DNA from: Rhizobium sp. CCGE 510
GTDB lineage: Bacteria; Pseudomonadota; Alphaproteobacteria; Rhizobiales; Rhizobiaceae
NCBI RefSeq assembly: GCF_000292525.1
Contig: NZ_AEYF01000029.1
Coordinates: forward strand, 124,001-188,000
DNA: 64,000 bases
Direction: 5' to 3'
Shown here: positions 7,248 to 16,823 of the stretch, piece after piece
How positions within the stretch are numbered: position 1 is the stretch's first letter
Layout: each line of letters starts with the position of its first letter
Made by a program: the position numbers and the translations under genes
Notes under the pieces: model-generated
Seen by the model: the letters and a program-made list of their open reading frames with translations, nothing else
Database searches by the model: none
Told to the model about the DNA's origin: nothing

Positions 7248-8222
7248 TTACTCCGCGGCCACGGCGACGGGCACGTGGCTCGTCAGATATCGCTCGGCTT
7301 CAAGCGCTGCCATGCACCCCAGGCCGGCGGCAGTGATCGCCTGGCGGAACGTGTCGTCGGTCACGTCGCCGGCGGCATAGACGCCCTCCAGGCTGGTCGC
7401 GGTCGAATCCGGCGCGGTCCAGAGATAGCCATTGTCCTTCAGCTTCAGTTTGTCCTTGAAGAGCTCGGTTGCCGGCGCATGGCCGATGGCGACGAAGACG
7501 CCGTCGATTACCATCTCGGTGATCGCGCCGCTCCTGACGTCACGCAGGCGCGCGCCGGATACGGATTGCGGCATCGGCGGCTTGGCCGGCGTGCCGGTGA
7601 TTTCGGCCACTTCGGTGTTCCACAGTACCTTGATATTGTCCTTGGAGAACAGGCGCTCCTGCAGGATTTTCTCGGCCCGGAAGAAGTCACGGCGGTGCAC
7701 CAATGTCACCGACTTGGCAATGTTGGAGAGATAGAGCGCCTCCTCGACGGCGCTATTGCCGCCGCCGACGACGATCACATCCTTGTTGCGATAGAAGAAA
7801 CCGTCGCAGGTGGCGCAAGCCGAAACGCCGAAGCCCTGGAAATGCTGCTCGCTCTCGATGCCGAGCCACTTGGCCTTGGCGCCGGTGGCGATGATCAACG
7901 TGTCAGCGGTCCAGACCTGGCCGCTGTCGGTGCGGGCGACGAAGGGACGCTGGTTCATGTCGACTTCGGTGACGAGATCGTTGACGATTTCGGCGCCGAC
8001 ATGTTTTGCCTGCTGCAGCATCTGTTCCATCAGCCAGGGACCCTGGATCGGATCGGCAAAGCCCGGATAATTCTCGACATCCGTGGTGATCATCAACTGG
8101 CCGCCCTGTTCGAGACCGGCGATCAGAACCGGTTTCAGCATGGCGCGCGCGGCATAGACCGCGGCGGTATAGCCTGCGGGTCCGGAACCGATGATGAGCA
8201 CCTTGGTGTGGCGGGCGGGCAT
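7248..8222 (-). CDS. trxB: Thioredoxin reductase
   Basis: A 324-residue FAD/NADPH flavoprotein that reduces thioredoxin. It has the FAD-binding GSGPAGYTAAVYAARA motif at 12-27, the redox-active CATC (Cys136, Cys139) in GVSACATCDGFFY, the NADPH-binding GGGNSAVEEALYL and the FAD GVYAAGDVTDDTFRQAITAAGLGC block near the C-terminus. All catalytic residues and the length are standard for bacterial low-molecular-weight TrxB. It lies just upstream of lsrB on the same strand with a gap of about 20 bases, so the two are probably co-transcribed. That makes sense for a redox regulator. Confidence 0.97.
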   Translation of the reverse strand: MPARHTKVLIIGSGPAGYTAAVYAARAMLKPVLIAGLEQGGQLMITTDVENYPGFADPIQGPWLMEQMLQQAKHVGAEIVNDLVTEVDMNQRPFVARTDSGQVWTADTLIIATGAKAKWLGIESEQHFQGFGVSACATCDGFFYRNKDVIVVGGGNSAVEEALYLSNIAKSVTLVHRRDFFRAEKILQERLFSKDNIKVLWNTEVAEITGTPAKPPMPQSVSGARLRDVRSGAITEMVIDGVFVAIGHAPATELFKDKLKLKDNGYLWTAPDSTATSLEGVYAAGDVTDDTFRQAITAAGLGCMAALEAERYLTSHVPVAVAAE

Positions 8223-8363
8223 GTCATTTCCTTTCGACTGGCAGGATGGCGGCGGCTAAGTGGCGATTGCGGCCGTTTCGCGATCCAGGGGCCATTTATG
8301 AACGTCCAATGCTTTTATTCAAGGGCAGCCTTGCGTTACCAACAAGGCAAATCGCCCGGATAT

Positions 8364-8397
8364 GCAAGAATCCGTCATCGCCGTGAAACATTCTTGC
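8364..8397. promoter_or_regulatory. Inverted repeat in the trxB/lrp intergenic region (Lrp-type operator candidate)
   Basis: The arms GCAAGAAT (8364-8371) and ATTCTTGC (8390-8397) are perfect and extend to 11 bases with one mismatch. They are 26 bp apart centre to centre. They lie about 60-90 bases before the lrp start in the divergent promoter region, where an autoregulating Lrp/AsnC protein would bind. Confidence 0.5.
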
Positions 8398-8453
8398 GTA
8401 TTCCGCCGCTTTATATAGAAGCTCCCCGCGGAGAATTAAAGAAAGGCAATGAT

Positions 8454-8921
8454 GTGGGTCGCGCCGAACTCGACGTCATCGACATAAAGATCCTCCGGGA
8501 GCTGCAGGCCGACGGCCGCATGACCAATGTGGAGCTTGCCGATCGCGTCGGCATCTCGGCGCCGCCATGCCTGCGCCGGGTGCGCAAGCTCGAGGAAGCC
8601 GGCATCATCGAGGGTTACCACGCGATGCTGAACAGCCCGAGGCTCGGCTTCGACCTCGTCGCTTTTTGCATGGTCGGCCTCAAGCACCAGTCGGAAGGCA
8701 ATCTCAAGGCCTTTGCCGCCGCCACTACCGAGTGGCCGCTGGTGCGCCAGGCCTGGATGGTCTCGGGCGACAGCGATTTCCTGCTGCATTGCGTGGCCGA
8801 GAACCTCACGAGCTTCCAGGATTTCGTCATCGAGGTGCTGACGGCCAACGAGCATGTCGATACCGTGCGCACCATGCTGACGATCCGGCAGGTGAAGAAG
8901 CTCGGACTGGTAGAAGTCTGA
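8454..8921 (+). CDS. lrp: Lrp/AsnC-family transcriptional regulator
   Basis: A 155-residue Lrp/AsnC regulator. It begins at a GTG (VGRAELDVIDIKILRELQADGRMTNVEL) with GAAAGG upstream. A longer in-frame extension upstream is merely antisense to trxB. The helix-turn-helix is NVELADRVGISAPPCLRRVRKLEEAGII, with the typical PPCLRRV recognition helix, followed by the RAM ligand-binding domain (GDSDFLLHCVAENLTSFQDFV...VDTVRTMLTIRQVK). It is divergent from trxB, with an inverted repeat between them. Control of amino-acid metabolism or trxB-lsrB is possible. The target set cannot be seen here. Confidence 0.92.
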   Translation: MGRAELDVIDIKILRELQADGRMTNVELADRVGISAPPCLRRVRKLEEAGIIEGYHAMLNSPRLGFDLVAFCMVGLKHQSEGNLKAFAAATTEWPLVRQAWMVSGDSDFLLHCVAENLTSFQDFVIEVLTANEHVDTVRTMLTIRQVKKLGLVEV

Positions 8922-8927
8922 AACAGT

Positions 8928-10274
8928 TTATTTGCGCGAGGCATAGCCGCCGCGGTTAATGCCGTGGCGCTGAAGCTTGTCGTAGAACGTCTTTCTCGGA
9001 ATGCCCAGCGCTTCAATGGTGCGGCGCACGTCGCCATCATTGGCCGACAGTGCGTCGCGGATGATCTCCGCCTCGTAACGTTCCAGCCGTTCGGGCAGCG
9101 TGGTCTCCGTCGACTGCGGGGGGATCGCGGCCGCTGCGCCGCCTTCCACGCCCAGCACGACGCGTTCGGCATAATGAGAGAGCTCGCGGACATTGCCCGG
9201 CCATGCATGCGAGGCGAGATGCTGTCGTATCCCTTGTGAAAGCGGCGGGACATCGCGGCGAAAGCGTTCCGCGGCACGGGCGGCGAAGTGGGAAAACAGC
9301 AGCGGAATGTCGTCGCGACGTTCTCGCAGCGGCGGAATGGAGATCGTCACGACATTCAGCCTGTAATAGAGATCCTCGCGAAAATCCCCCCGCACAGAGG
9401 GATCGCCGAGGTCGATTTTGGCAGCCGCCACGACGCGCAGATCGACTGGGCGCACCTCGTTGGTGCCGAGCGGCGTGATTTCGCGCATCTCCAGCACCCG
9501 CAGCATCTTGACCTGGGTGGCGACAGGCATGCTCTCGATCTCATCGAGGAAAAGCGTGCCGCCGCTTGCATGTTCGATGCGGCCCATGCGGCGCTTCTGG
9601 GCGCCGGTAAAGGCGCCGGCCTCGTGGCCGAACAATTCGCTTTCGATGACGGTTTCGGGTAGCGCCCCGCAGTTCAGTGCCACGAAATGGCCCTTCCGGC
9701 GGTAGCTCCATTGATGCAGGATCTGGGCAACCACTTCCTTGCCGCTGCCCGTCTCGCCGGCAACAAGCACGTCGACATCGGTATCGGCGATGTGCCGGAG
9801 AATGTTTCTAAGATTTTCCATCACAGGTGTCTGGCCGATCAGCGGCGAAGTCTCCTGTGCTTGCTCGGCAGCCTTGCGCAGCATGCGGTTTTCCAGAACG
9901 AGCCGCCGCTTCTCGCTGGCGCGACGCACGCTCTGCACCAGCCGGTCGGCCGCGAATGGTTTGGCGATGAAATCATAGGCGCCGTCCTGGATCGCCTGGA
10001 CGGCCATCGGAATATCGCCGTGACCGGTCATAAGGATTACCGGCAGATCGGCGTCCATGTCTTTAAGCGTAGCGAACAACTGCAAGCCATCGATCTCCGG
10101 CATGCGGATATCGGTGACGATGGGGCCGGCAAAATCCGCCGGCAGGTTGGCCAGCGCGGCTTTCGCCCCCTCATAGGCCGAGACGGAAAACCCGGCGAGC
10201 TCGAGCGTCTGGGCGGTGGCGCGGCGCAGATCCTTGTCGTCGTCGATCAGCGCAACGGGCATCACTGTGGCCAT
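8928..10274 (-). CDS. dctD: C4-dicarboxylate transport response regulator DctD
   Basis: A 448-residue sigma-54 activator. The receiver domain ([13 protein letters not shown], phospho-acceptor Asp55 in IVTDIRMPE, Lys in FIAKPF) is followed by an AAA+ domain with GETGSGKE Walker A and the sigma-54 contact loop [10 protein letters not shown] Fis-type helix-turn-helix completes it ([25 protein letters not shown]). Phosphorylated by DctB, it activates dctA for uptake of succinate, fumarate and malate, which bacteroids need for symbiotic nitrogen fixation. The length equals that of known rhizobial DctD. The gene follows dctB by four bases and overlaps nothing on the lrp side. Confidence 0.97.
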   Translation of the reverse strand: MATVMPVALIDDDKDLRRATAQTLELAGFSVSAYEGAKAALANLPADFAGPIVTDIRMPEIDGLQLFATLKDMDADLPVILMTGHGDIPMAVQAIQDGAYDFIAKPFAADRLVQSVRRASEKRRLVLENRMLRKAAEQAQETSPLIGQTPVMENLRNILRHIADTDVDVLVAGETGSGKEVVAQILHQWSYRRKGHFVALNCGALPETVIESELFGHEAGAFTGAQKRRMGRIEHASGGTLFLDEIESMPVATQVKMLRVLEMREITPLGTNEVRPVDLRVVAAAKIDLGDPSVRGDFREDLYYRLNVVTISIPPLRERRDDIPLLFSHFAARAAERFRRDVPPLSQGIRQHLASHAWPGNVRELSHYAERVVLGVEGGAAAAIPPQSTETTLPERLERYEAEIIRDALSANDGDVRRTIEALGIPRKTFYDKLQRHGINRGGYASRK

Positions 10275-10278
10275 GATC

Positions 10279-12150
10279 TCAAGCCTTCCTCAGATGAACG
10301 ATGAACCGGCTTCCCCTGTCATCGCTCTCGACCTCCATCCGGCCGCCGTAGTCGCCGACAATATCCTTGGAGATGACCAGCCCTAGGCCGAGACCGCTTT
10401 CCTTCGAGGTGTTGAAGGGCGTGAACAAGCCCTTGCGAATGTCAGGCGAAATGCCGGGGCCGTTGTCGGCGACCGTCAGCGTCACCATGTCGCCGTCGCG
10501 CGATGCCCTGACCTCGACGCGACCCTCACCGGCTTTCGGCGCCACTGCCTCCAGCGCGTTCTGAAGCAGGTTGATCAGCACCTGTTCGAGGCGGATACGG
10601 TTTCCCATCACCTGCAGTTCGGCGGTCGGAAGGTCGATGTCGAGCGTGTCCATGCGGCCGGCAAACCGGCTGCGCAACAGCATCACCGCGCCCTCGATCA
10701 CATCCTTCAACCCGGTCGGTTCGGCGCTGCCGCGACCCTTTCGGGCAAAACTCTTCAGCTCCTCGGTGATCGAACCTATGCGCTCCGTCAGCGCCGCGAT
10801 GCTTTCGAGATTTTCACCGGCGGGTGCGGCCTGGCCGCGAGCGAGGAAGGTGCGGGCATTGTCCGCATAGGCACGGATGGTTGCCACCGGCTGGTTGATC
10901 TCATGGGCGACGCCGGCTGCCACCTGACCGAGGATCGCCAGCCGGTTGGCCTGCACAAGATCCTGCTGCACGGCTTGCAGCCGCTGCTCGGTGCTCTTAT
11001 GGCCGGTGATTTCAGCCTGCAGCCGATCCCGCGCCTGGCTGAGATCCAGCGTTCGCTCCGCCACGCGCCGTTCCAGCTCCTCCCGTGCCTGCTGCTCTCT
11101 GAAAATTCTGAGGGTGACTGTCTGGCGGCGGCGCAACAGAAAGGCTGCGCCGGAAAGCAGCGGCAAAAGGATGAGCAATGCCAGCATTCGGGCCTGGCGG
11201 ACTCCCGCATCGATGGACGGCGCCAGCGCGACGAGGTGTTGCAAATGCCATGCGGTGGCAGGGACCGGCATTCCGACATCGAGAAAGCTGGTTTTTCCGG
11301 CGCCGCCCGGCATGACGATTTCGACGACGTCGAGCCTGTCGCCGAGGTTTCGAACCTTGTCGAGAGGCAGCGGCTGAAGCGGCGCATCGCCAAATTGCAG
11401 GCTTTCGCGGATCGCCGTCAGCCGGTCCTCGGTGATCCGGCCGATCGTCATGAACCGCCATGAGGGAATACTGGTGATGAGCACGATGCCGCGATCGTCA
11501 ATCACGTAGGACGGTGCGTCCGTGGCATTCCAATCCGCCTCGACGTCGTCGAATTCCACCTTGACCACGACGACGCCGAGAAGGCCGCGGCTGTCGGAGA
11601 TCCGCTCGGAGATATAGAGACCGGGTTTCTTGCTAACGGTGCCGAGCGCGAAGTGCTCGGCCTGGCCCTTGGCGAGCGCGCCTTGGAAATATTCCCGGAA
11701 GCGATAGTCGTTGCCAACGAAGCTCGTCGGTTCGCGCCAGTTGCTGGCCGCCACCGCTATACCGTCTTTGTCGATAACGTAGATGACGGCAGCCTTGGTG
11801 CCGGCCGCCAACATTTCCAGCTTCCGGCTAAGCTGCTCGAACGTGGCGGAATCGTTTCCCGTCAGCGCTGCGGCGAGCGCGGCGTCCTGTGACAGAACGA
11901 AGGGCAGGGCGCGGTATTTTTCAAGAACCGTGCGCAGCAAAGCCGCATTCAGCCTCGCATCCATGCGGGCCTGTTCTTCGAGCGTAGCTCCGGCCTGGTG
12001 CCGTCCAATCTCGCCGGCTGCCCACAGGCTTGCGAGGACGGCAAGAAGCGCGATCACCGCGTAAGCCCACCACATCCGGCGGATGCGATGCTGCAGGGGC
12101 AGCGACGACCACGGTGGCGACAGGGACAAAGACATGGAGGATTTGTGCAT
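10279..12150 (-). CDS. dctB: C4-dicarboxylate sensor histidine kinase DctB
   Basis: A sensor kinase of about 620 residues. It has an N-terminal membrane helix ([22 protein letters not shown]), a large periplasmic double-PAS (Cache) sensor containing the [11 protein letters not shown] dicarboxylate-pocket region, a second membrane helix ([20 protein letters not shown]), a coiled linker, the HisKA box ([20 protein letters not shown]) and an HATPase domain (N box, [20 protein letters not shown]). It senses C4-dicarboxylates with DctA and phosphorylates DctD. Two starts are possible: Met1 at 12150, which overlaps a DctD-type binding repeat, or Met6 at 12135. It is divergent from dctA across about 220 bases. 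Confidence 0.96.
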   Translation of the reverse strand: MHKSSMSLSLSPPWSSLPLQHRIRRMWWAYAVIALLAVLASLWAAGEIGRHQAGATLEEQARMDARLNAALLRTVLEKYRALPFVLSQDAALAAALTGNDSATFEQLSRKLEMLAAGTKAAVIYVIDKDGIAVAASNWREPTSFVGNDYRFREYFQGALAKGQAEHFALGTVSKKPGLYISERISDSRGLLGVVVVKVEFDDVEADWNATDAPSYVIDDRGIVLITSIPSWRFMTIGRITEDRLTAIRESLQFGDAPLQPLPLDKVRNLGDRLDVVEIVMPGGAGKTSFLDVGMPVPATAWHLQHLVALAPSIDAGVRQARMLALLILLPLLSGAAFLLRRRQTVTLRIFREQQAREELERRVAERTLDLSQARDRLQAEITGHKSTEQRLQAVQQDLVQANRLAILGQVAAGVAHEINQPVATIRAYADNARTFLARGQAAPAGENLESIAALTERIGSITEELKSFARKGRGSAEPTGLKDVIEGAVMLLRSRFAGRMDTLDIDLPTAELQVMGNRIRLEQVLINLLQNALEAVAPKAGEGRVEVRASRDGDMVTLTVADNGPGISPDIRKGLFTPFNTSKESGLGLGLVISKDIVGDYGGRMEVESDDRGSRFIVHLRKA

Positions 12151-12192
12151 CTTTCTGCACGAGACGCAAATGGATTTGTGCGGATTTCCGCA
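12145..12192. promoter_or_regulatory. Two DctD upstream activator repeats
   Basis: The first dyad is GTGCA-N6-TGCAC (12145-12160). The second is TGCGGA-TT-TCCGCA (12179-12192), each preceded by TTTG. Both lie 75-120 bases before the sigma-54 element, the range known for tandem DctD sites upstream of rhizobial dctA. The first overlaps the most upstream dctB start codon. Confidence 0.8.
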
Positions 12193-12265
12193 TCGCTTAA
12201 TTAGTCTTTTGTGGTGCCGTCAGTTTTTCTCCAATAATATCATATATTTGAATTTTTGGCGAAAC

Positions 12266-12280
12266 TGGCACGGTGATTGC
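12266..12280 (+). promoter_or_regulatory. Sigma-54 promoter of dctA
   Basis: TGGCACGGTGATTGC matches the -24/-12 consensus TGGCACG-N4-TTGC exactly. It is oriented toward dctA and lies about 90 bases before its start codon, downstream of the two DctD dyads. Confidence 0.92.
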
Positions 12281-12370
12281 GAAGTAGAGGGCAACAACGG
12301 CTGAGCTGTTGGATTGAAGCGAAGGCTCGGGAGGCCGGAGTTCGTTCCGGACGAGCCATAGGAGGATATC

Positions 12371-13705
12371 ATGATCGCAGCACCATTCGATGCAGTTGCA
12401 GACAGCAAGGGCAAAAAACCCTTCTATACCCACCTTTACGTTCAGGTTCTTGCGGCCATTGCCGCGGGTATCGTTCTCGGCCATTTCTACCCCGAACTCG
12501 GCACCCAGCTGAAGCCGCTCGGCGATGCCTTCATCAAGCTTGTCAAGATGATCATCGCCCCGGTCATCTTCCTGACGGTAGCGACCGGCATTGCCGGGAT
12601 GAGCGACCTGAAGAAGGTCGGCCGCGTTGCCGGCAAGGCGATGTTGTACTTCCTGACTTTCTCGACGTTGGCGCTGGTCATCGGCATGATCGTCGCCAAT
12701 GTCGTCCAGCCCGGCGCCGGCATGAACATCGATCCGGCTTCGCTGGATCCCGCCGCCGTCGCCACCTTTGCCTCGAAGGCGCATGAGCAGAGCATCGTCG
12801 GCTTTCTGACCAACATCATTCCGACGACGATCGTCGGCGCTTTTGCCGACGGTGACATTCTGCAGGTGCTGTTCTTCTCGGTGCTCTTCGGCATCGCGCT
12901 GGCCATGGTCGGCGAAAAGGGCGAGCAGGTCGTCAATTTCCTCAATTCCTTGACGGCTCCGGTCTTCAAGCTCGTTGCCATCCTCATGAAGGCCGCCCCG
13001 ATCGGCGCTTTCGGCGCGATGGCCTTCACCATCGGCAAGTATGGCATCGGATCGATCGCCAACCTCGCCATGCTGATCGGCACCTTCTACCTCACCTCGC
13101 TGCTCTTCGTTCTCGTCGTTCTGGGCGCCGTCGCCCGCTATAACGGCTTCTCGATCCTGGCGCTGCTGCGCTACATCAAGGAAGAGCTGCTGCTCGTTCT
13201 CGGTACCTCGTCTTCGGAAGCCGCGCTTCCGGGGCTGATGAACAAGATGGAAAAGGCCGGCTGCAAGCGCTCGGTCGTCGGCCTTGTGATCCCGACCGGC
13301 TATTCCTTCAATCTCGATGGCACCAACATCTACATGACGCTGGCGGCCCTGTTCATTGCCCAGGCAACCGGCATCAATCTCTCCTGGGGTGACCAGATCC
13401 TGCTGCTGCTGGTAGCGATGCTGAGCTCCAAGGGTGCGGCGGGCATCACCGGCGCGGGCTTCATCACGCTTGCCGCCACACTTTCCGTCGTTCCCTCCGT
13501 GCCGGTTGCCGGCATGGCGCTCATCCTCGGCATCGACCGCTTCATGTCGGAATGCCGGGCGCTGACCAACCTCGTCGGCAATGCGGTGGCGACGATCGTC
13601 GTGGCGCGTTGGGAAAACGAGCTGGATACCGCGCAGCTTGCCAGAGCGTTGGGCGGCCAGACCGATGAGGATATTTCGGCTGCCGGGCTTCAGCCGGCGG
13701 AATAA
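12371..13705 (+). CDS. dctA: C4-dicarboxylate transport protein DctA
   Basis: A 444-residue DAACS-family sodium or proton:dicarboxylate symporter of the inner membrane. The start follows a clear GGAGG six bases upstream. Membrane segments start with [26 protein letters not shown]. The signature serine-rich re-entrant loop ([26 protein letters not shown]) and the [11 protein letters not shown] motif of transmembrane segment 7 are intact. It imports succinate, malate and fumarate and is essential in nitrogen-fixing bacteroids. The sigma-54 promoter and DctD sites just upstream show the expected control by DctBD. A strong terminator follows. Confidence 0.98.
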   Translation: MIAAPFDAVADSKGKKPFYTHLYVQVLAAIAAGIVLGHFYPELGTQLKPLGDAFIKLVKMIIAPVIFLTVATGIAGMSDLKKVGRVAGKAMLYFLTFSTLALVIGMIVANVVQPGAGMNIDPASLDPAAVATFASKAHEQSIVGFLTNIIPTTIVGAFADGDILQVLFFSVLFGIALAMVGEKGEQVVNFLNSLTAPVFKLVAILMKAAPIGAFGAMAFTIGKYGIGSIANLAMLIGTFYLTSLLFVLVVLGAVARYNGFSILALLRYIKEELLLVLGTSSSEAALPGLMNKMEKAGCKRSVVGLVIPTGYSFNLDGTNIYMTLAALFIAQATGINLSWGDQILLLLVAMLSSKGAAGITGAGFITLAATLSVVPSVPVAGMALILGIDRFMSECRALTNLVGNAVATIVVARWENELDTAQLARALGGQTDEDISAAGLQPAE

Positions 13706-13736
13706 CCAAGCCAGCCTTATCCTTGGAGTCCTTGCG

Positions 13737-13772
13737 ACGGCCCGTCATCCGACGGGCCGTTTCTCTTTCTGC
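13737..13772 (+). terminator. dctA intrinsic terminator
   Basis: A ten-base-pair stem ACGGCCCGTC / GACGGGCCGT with an ATCC loop is followed by TTTCTCTTTCT on the plus strand, 30 bases after the dctA stop. The stem may also serve the convergent glycosyltransferase gene. Confidence 0.85.
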
Positions 13773-13773
13773 A

Positions 13774-14859
13774 TCAGCCGCTATTGTCGCCGAGAAGGCG
13801 ATCGTATACGGCGCCGATCGCACTTGCTTCCTTCTCCAGCGCAAAATTCGCCCTGACATGCCGTAGTGCATTCTCGCCGTGGGCAATCGCCAGACCGGGA
13901 GCTGCGATATAGGGGGCGATGGCCCGGGTCAGCGCCTCGCCATCGCCGGCGGCGACGACCGCACCGGTCTCGCCCGTGACGACGAGTTCGGCATAGGCGC
14001 CTGCGTCCGATGCCACCACCGCAGTACGCGAGGCCATGGCTTCGAGCGGCGTCAGGCCGAAGCCCTCGTTTCTAGAGGGGGCGACGTAAAGCGTCAGACG
14101 GCGATACCAGACCTTGATATCAGGCACCTCGCCGAGAAAAAGGATACGGTCGCTCAGCCCGGCGGCGGCGACATCGGCCTTGAGCTTGTCGCCGAAGGCC
14201 GTGTGCTCCGCTGTTACCCGGCCGGAGACGACCGCCGTCCACTCGGGATGCTGCGGCAAGAGTTCGATCATCGCCTGGACGAAAAGATCGGTGCCCTTCT
14301 GATGGCGCACGCGGCCGAAGCAGCCGATGAGATAACGGCCGGGCAGACCAGAAGCGGCGATGCCGTCGTCGGCCGTTTCCGGCGGATGGAACAGGGCAAG
14401 GTCGACGCCGTGCTGGATGACGGTGTGGGGCACCTCGAGGAACGAGCCAGAACGGTCGCTGGTTGCAATCACAGCGTCCATGCGGCGGATCAGGCATTTC
14501 GTATAGGCGGTATGGCGGCGTTGGGCGGCCGAGGTGAAAAGCAGCTTCAGCGGCATGCGCAGGAGATGGCGAAGCAGGATGCCGACGGCCATCTCGTTGT
14601 TGCGGCGGGCGTGCCAGACGCGCCGGCGTCGGCGCGCCGGCTGGCGCCAAAGGCTGAGGAGCTGCGACCATCTCAGCCTCGGCAGGCCGTCCGGCAGGCC
14701 GGGGCCGAGCGTTGCGATTCTGACGCCGAGCCGGATCTGGCAGGGAATGAGCTGGACGATGGTCGAAGTGACGCCGGAGAGCCGTCGCTTGAAATTGGGC
14801 GCGATGATCTCGACGTCACGAATGTCCGGCAAGGGAGGGGTCTCGTATCTGGCGGGCAA
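13774..14859 (-). CDS. lpcC: LPS core glycosyltransferase (LpcC/LpsB mannosyltransferase)
   Basis: A group 1 glycosyltransferase (GT-B, GT4-like) of 352-361 residues. The start of the fold is VEIIAPNFKRRLSGVTSTIVQLIP, and the nucleotide-sugar site contains GCFGRVRHQKGTDLFVQAM and the E-x7-E motif NEGFGLTPLEAMA. It matches the family of Rhizobium LpcC and Sinorhizobium LpsB, which add mannose to Kdo in the LPS inner core. Its place between dctA and greA fits my memory of these loci. No ATG is available: the TTG at 14859 overlaps the greA stop (TGATTG), while a TTG at 14832 (LPDIRDVEII) is an alternative. Probably co-transcribed with greA. Confidence 0.85.
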   Translation of the reverse strand: MPARYETPPLPDIRDVEIIAPNFKRRLSGVTSTIVQLIPCQIRLGVRIATLGPGLPDGLPRLRWSQLLSLWRQPARRRRRVWHARRNNEMAVGILLRHLLRMPLKLLFTSAAQRRHTAYTKCLIRRMDAVIATSDRSGSFLEVPHTVIQHGVDLALFHPPETADDGIAASGLPGRYLIGCFGRVRHQKGTDLFVQAMIELLPQHPEWTAVVSGRVTAEHTAFGDKLKADVAAAGLSDRILFLGEVPDIKVWYRRLTLYVAPSRNEGFGLTPLEAMASRTAVVASDAGAYAELVVTGETGAVVAAGDGEALTRAIAPYIAAPGLAIAHGENALRHVRANFALEKEASAIGAVYDRLLGDNSG

Positions 14860-15336
14860 TCAGCCCCAGGAAACCTGGAGGATTTCGTAGGCCTTGGCGC
14901 CGCCCGGCGCATTGACCTCGATGGAATCGCCGACTTCTTTGCCGATCAGCGCACGGGCAATCGGGGAGGAGATGGAGATGCGGCCGGCTTTGACATCGGC
15001 TTCCTGATCACCAACGATCTGGTAGGTCTTTTCTTCCTCGGTGTCCTCGTCGACGAGCTTCACCTTGGCGCCGAACTTGATCTTGTCGCCCGACATCTTC
15101 GTCAGGTCGATGACTTCGGCGCGCGCCGTCAGGTCTTCCAGCTCGCTGATGCGGCCTTCATTGTGGCTCTGAGCTTCCTTGGCGGCGTGATATTCGGCGT
15201 TTTCGGAAAGGTCGCCATGGGCACGGGCTTCGGCGATCGCCTCGATGATTCGGGGGCGCTCCGCCTGCTGACGCCAGCGCAGTTCTTCCTGCAGCTTGAC
15301 GAAACCACCCGGTGTCATTGGTACCTTTTCAACCAT
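14860..15336 (-). CDS. greA: Transcription elongation factor GreA
   Basis: A 158-residue factor that binds the RNA polymerase secondary channel and stimulates cleavage of backtracked RNA. The N-terminal coiled coil holds the active tip [13 protein letters not shown] (acidic D and E residues). The C-terminal FKBP-like domain ends [28 protein letters not shown] use the ATG at 15336 ([11 protein letters not shown]) because of the AAGGAGTGAAGGA upstream; a longer frame reads into the leader. A hairpin with a U run lies in the leader, suggesting attenuation. Confidence 0.96.
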   Translation of the reverse strand: MVEKVPMTPGGFVKLQEELRWRQQAERPRIIEAIAEARAHGDLSENAEYHAAKEAQSHNEGRISELEDLTARAEVIDLTKMSGDKIKFGAKVKLVDEDTEEEKTYQIVGDQEADVKAGRISISSPIARALIGKEVGDSIEVNAPGGAKAYEILQVSWG

Positions 15337-15382
15337 TTTTCTGTCCTTCACTCCTTGTACCCACGCGGTTAGGCGTGAACAC

Positions 15383-15418
15383 AAAAGAAAACAGGTCCCG
15401 AAGGGGAGCTTCGGAACC
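15383..15418 (-). terminator. Terminator-like hairpin in the greA leader
   Basis: Read on the minus strand, GGTTCCGAAG-CTCCC-CTTCGGGACC forms a ten-pair stem (one G-U) followed by TGTTTTCTTTTG, 47 bases before the greA start. A terminator placed ahead of its own gene suggests premature termination or a short leader RNA. Confidence 0.6.
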
Positions 15419-15569
15419 GTGCCACAATCCTAGTTAAGTGCTTATAGCAGATCGCCAAGCCCGATTTCCAGAAAATTCGCATCAACGAAATGCTAGCTGC
15501 GGGGATGGCGGGTCGTCCGTCGCAAAAACCGGCAAAAGCCCGGGCCGCCGCGATTGACTTCGCGCTTTA

Positions 15570-15584
15570 GAACATATAGTGAAC
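15570..15584 (+). promoter_or_regulatory. LexA (SOS) box, alphaproteobacterial type
   Basis: GAACATATAGTGAAC matches GAAC-N7-GAAC, the direct-repeat LexA site of alphaproteobacteria. It ends seven bases before the ATG of the radical SAM gene, so repressor binding would block the operon promoter. Confidence 0.8.
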
Positions 15585-15590
15585 ATACTA

Positions 15591-16823
15591 ATGAAGAAGT
15601 CGCTAACAGAACGCTTGGCTATCCTTTCCGACGCCGCCAAATATGATGCTTCCTGTGCGTCCAGTGGTACGGTGAGGCGCGATTCGGCGGCAAGCGGCGG
15701 GCTCGGCTCGACCGAGGGATCCGGCATCTGTCATGCCTATGCCCCGGATGGGCGATGCATTTCGCTTCTGAAAATATTGCTGACCAATTTTTGCATCTAC
15801 GACTGCGCGTATTGCATCAATCGCTCGTCGAGCAATGTCGAACGGGCGCGCTTCACGCCCGAGGAGGTCGTCTGGCTGACGCTGGAATTCTACCGGCGCA
15901 ACTATATCGAAGGCCTGTTCCTTTCCTCGGGCATCATTCGTTCCTCCGACTACACGATGGAAGAGATGGTCCGCATCGTCCGCGAACTGCGCGTGACGCA
16001 TAATTTTCGCGGCTATATCCATTTGAAGTCGATCCCCGAAGCATCGCCGCGTTTGATCGAGGAGGCGGGGCTCTATGCCGATCGGCTGTCGCTGAATATC
16101 GAGTTGCCGACGGATAACGGCATCAGCCGTTTCGCGCCGGAAAAGAAGCCCGCCAATATCCGCCGATCGATGGGCGATCTGAGGCTGAAGATCGAGGCGG
16201 CCGGCGAACCGACGCTGCGAACAAAGAAGCGTCAGCGCTTCGTGCCGGCCGGCCAGAGCACGCAGATGATCGTTGGCGCTGACGGAGCGAACGATGCGAC
16301 GATCCTGGCGACCAGCGGCCGGCTTTACAGCAGCTACGGCCTGAAGCGCGTCTATTACTCCGCCTTCAGCCCGATCCCGGATTCGTCGAAAAACCTGCCG
16401 CTGATCAAACCGCCGCTGATGCGCGAACACCGGCTCTATCAGGCCGACTGGCTCTATCGCTTCTACGGTTTCGGCATCGATGAGATCACCGCCAACCAGG
16501 CGGGCGGCATGCTCGATCTTAACCTCGACCCCAAGCTTGTCTGGGCGCTCGCCAACCGCGCCGATTTCCCCGTCGATATCAACAGGGCCGAGCGCGAGCG
16601 GTTGCTGCGTGTGCCGGGTCTCGGGACCAAGACCGTCAAAGCAATCGTTTCGGCGCGCCGGTTTCGCCGCCTGCGGCTCGACGATCTCTCGCGGCTCGGC
16701 GTTTCGATCAAGAAGGTTCAATCCTTCATCTCGGCGGAAGGCTGGTCGCCGCGCCGGCTGATCGACCGGCCGGACCTTCGCGCCATGTTCGAGCCGAAAC
16801 CTGAACAATTGTCGTTGCTATGA
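15591..16823 (+). CDS. Putative DNA modification/repair radical SAM protein
   Basis: A 410-residue protein with the radical SAM cluster C-x3-C-x2-C at Cys68, Cys72, Cys75 (NFCIYDCAYCINR). After the barrel, a helix-hairpin-helix DNA-binding segment is visible (RVPGLGTKTVKAIVSARRFRRLRLDDLSRLGV). It belongs to the family usually annotated as putative DNA modification/repair radical SAM protein, typically encoded next to a DUF4130-UDG fusion, as here. I start at ATG 15591 because an upstream GTG lies inside the LexA box. The stop overlaps the start of the next gene by four bases. The chemistry is unknown; repair of a DNA lesion is inferred from the SOS box and neighbour. Confidence 0.88.
   Translation: MKKSLTERLAILSDAAKYDASCASSGTVRRDSAASGGLGSTEGSGICHAYAPDGRCISLLKILLTNFCIYDCAYCINRSSSNVERARFTPEEVVWLTLEFYRRNYIEGLFLSSGIIRSSDYTMEEMVRIVRELRVTHNFRGYIHLKSIPEASPRLIEEAGLYADRLSLNIELPTDNGISRFAPEKKPANIRRSMGDLRLKIEAAGEPTLRTKKRQRFVPAGQSTQMIVGADGANDATILATSGRLYSSYGLKRVYYSAFSPIPDSSKNLPLIKPPLMREHRLYQADWLYRFYGFGIDEITANQAGGMLDLNLDPKLVWALANRADFPVDINRAERERLLRVPGLGTKTVKAIVSARRFRRLRLDDLSRLGVSIKKVQSFISAEGWSPRRLIDRPDLRAMFEPKPEQLSLL

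Noticed and set aside
7206..8453. Long N-terminal extension of the Lrp gene
   Set aside because: The extension is antisense to trxB, and Lrp family length and the GTG with GAAAGG place the start at 8454.
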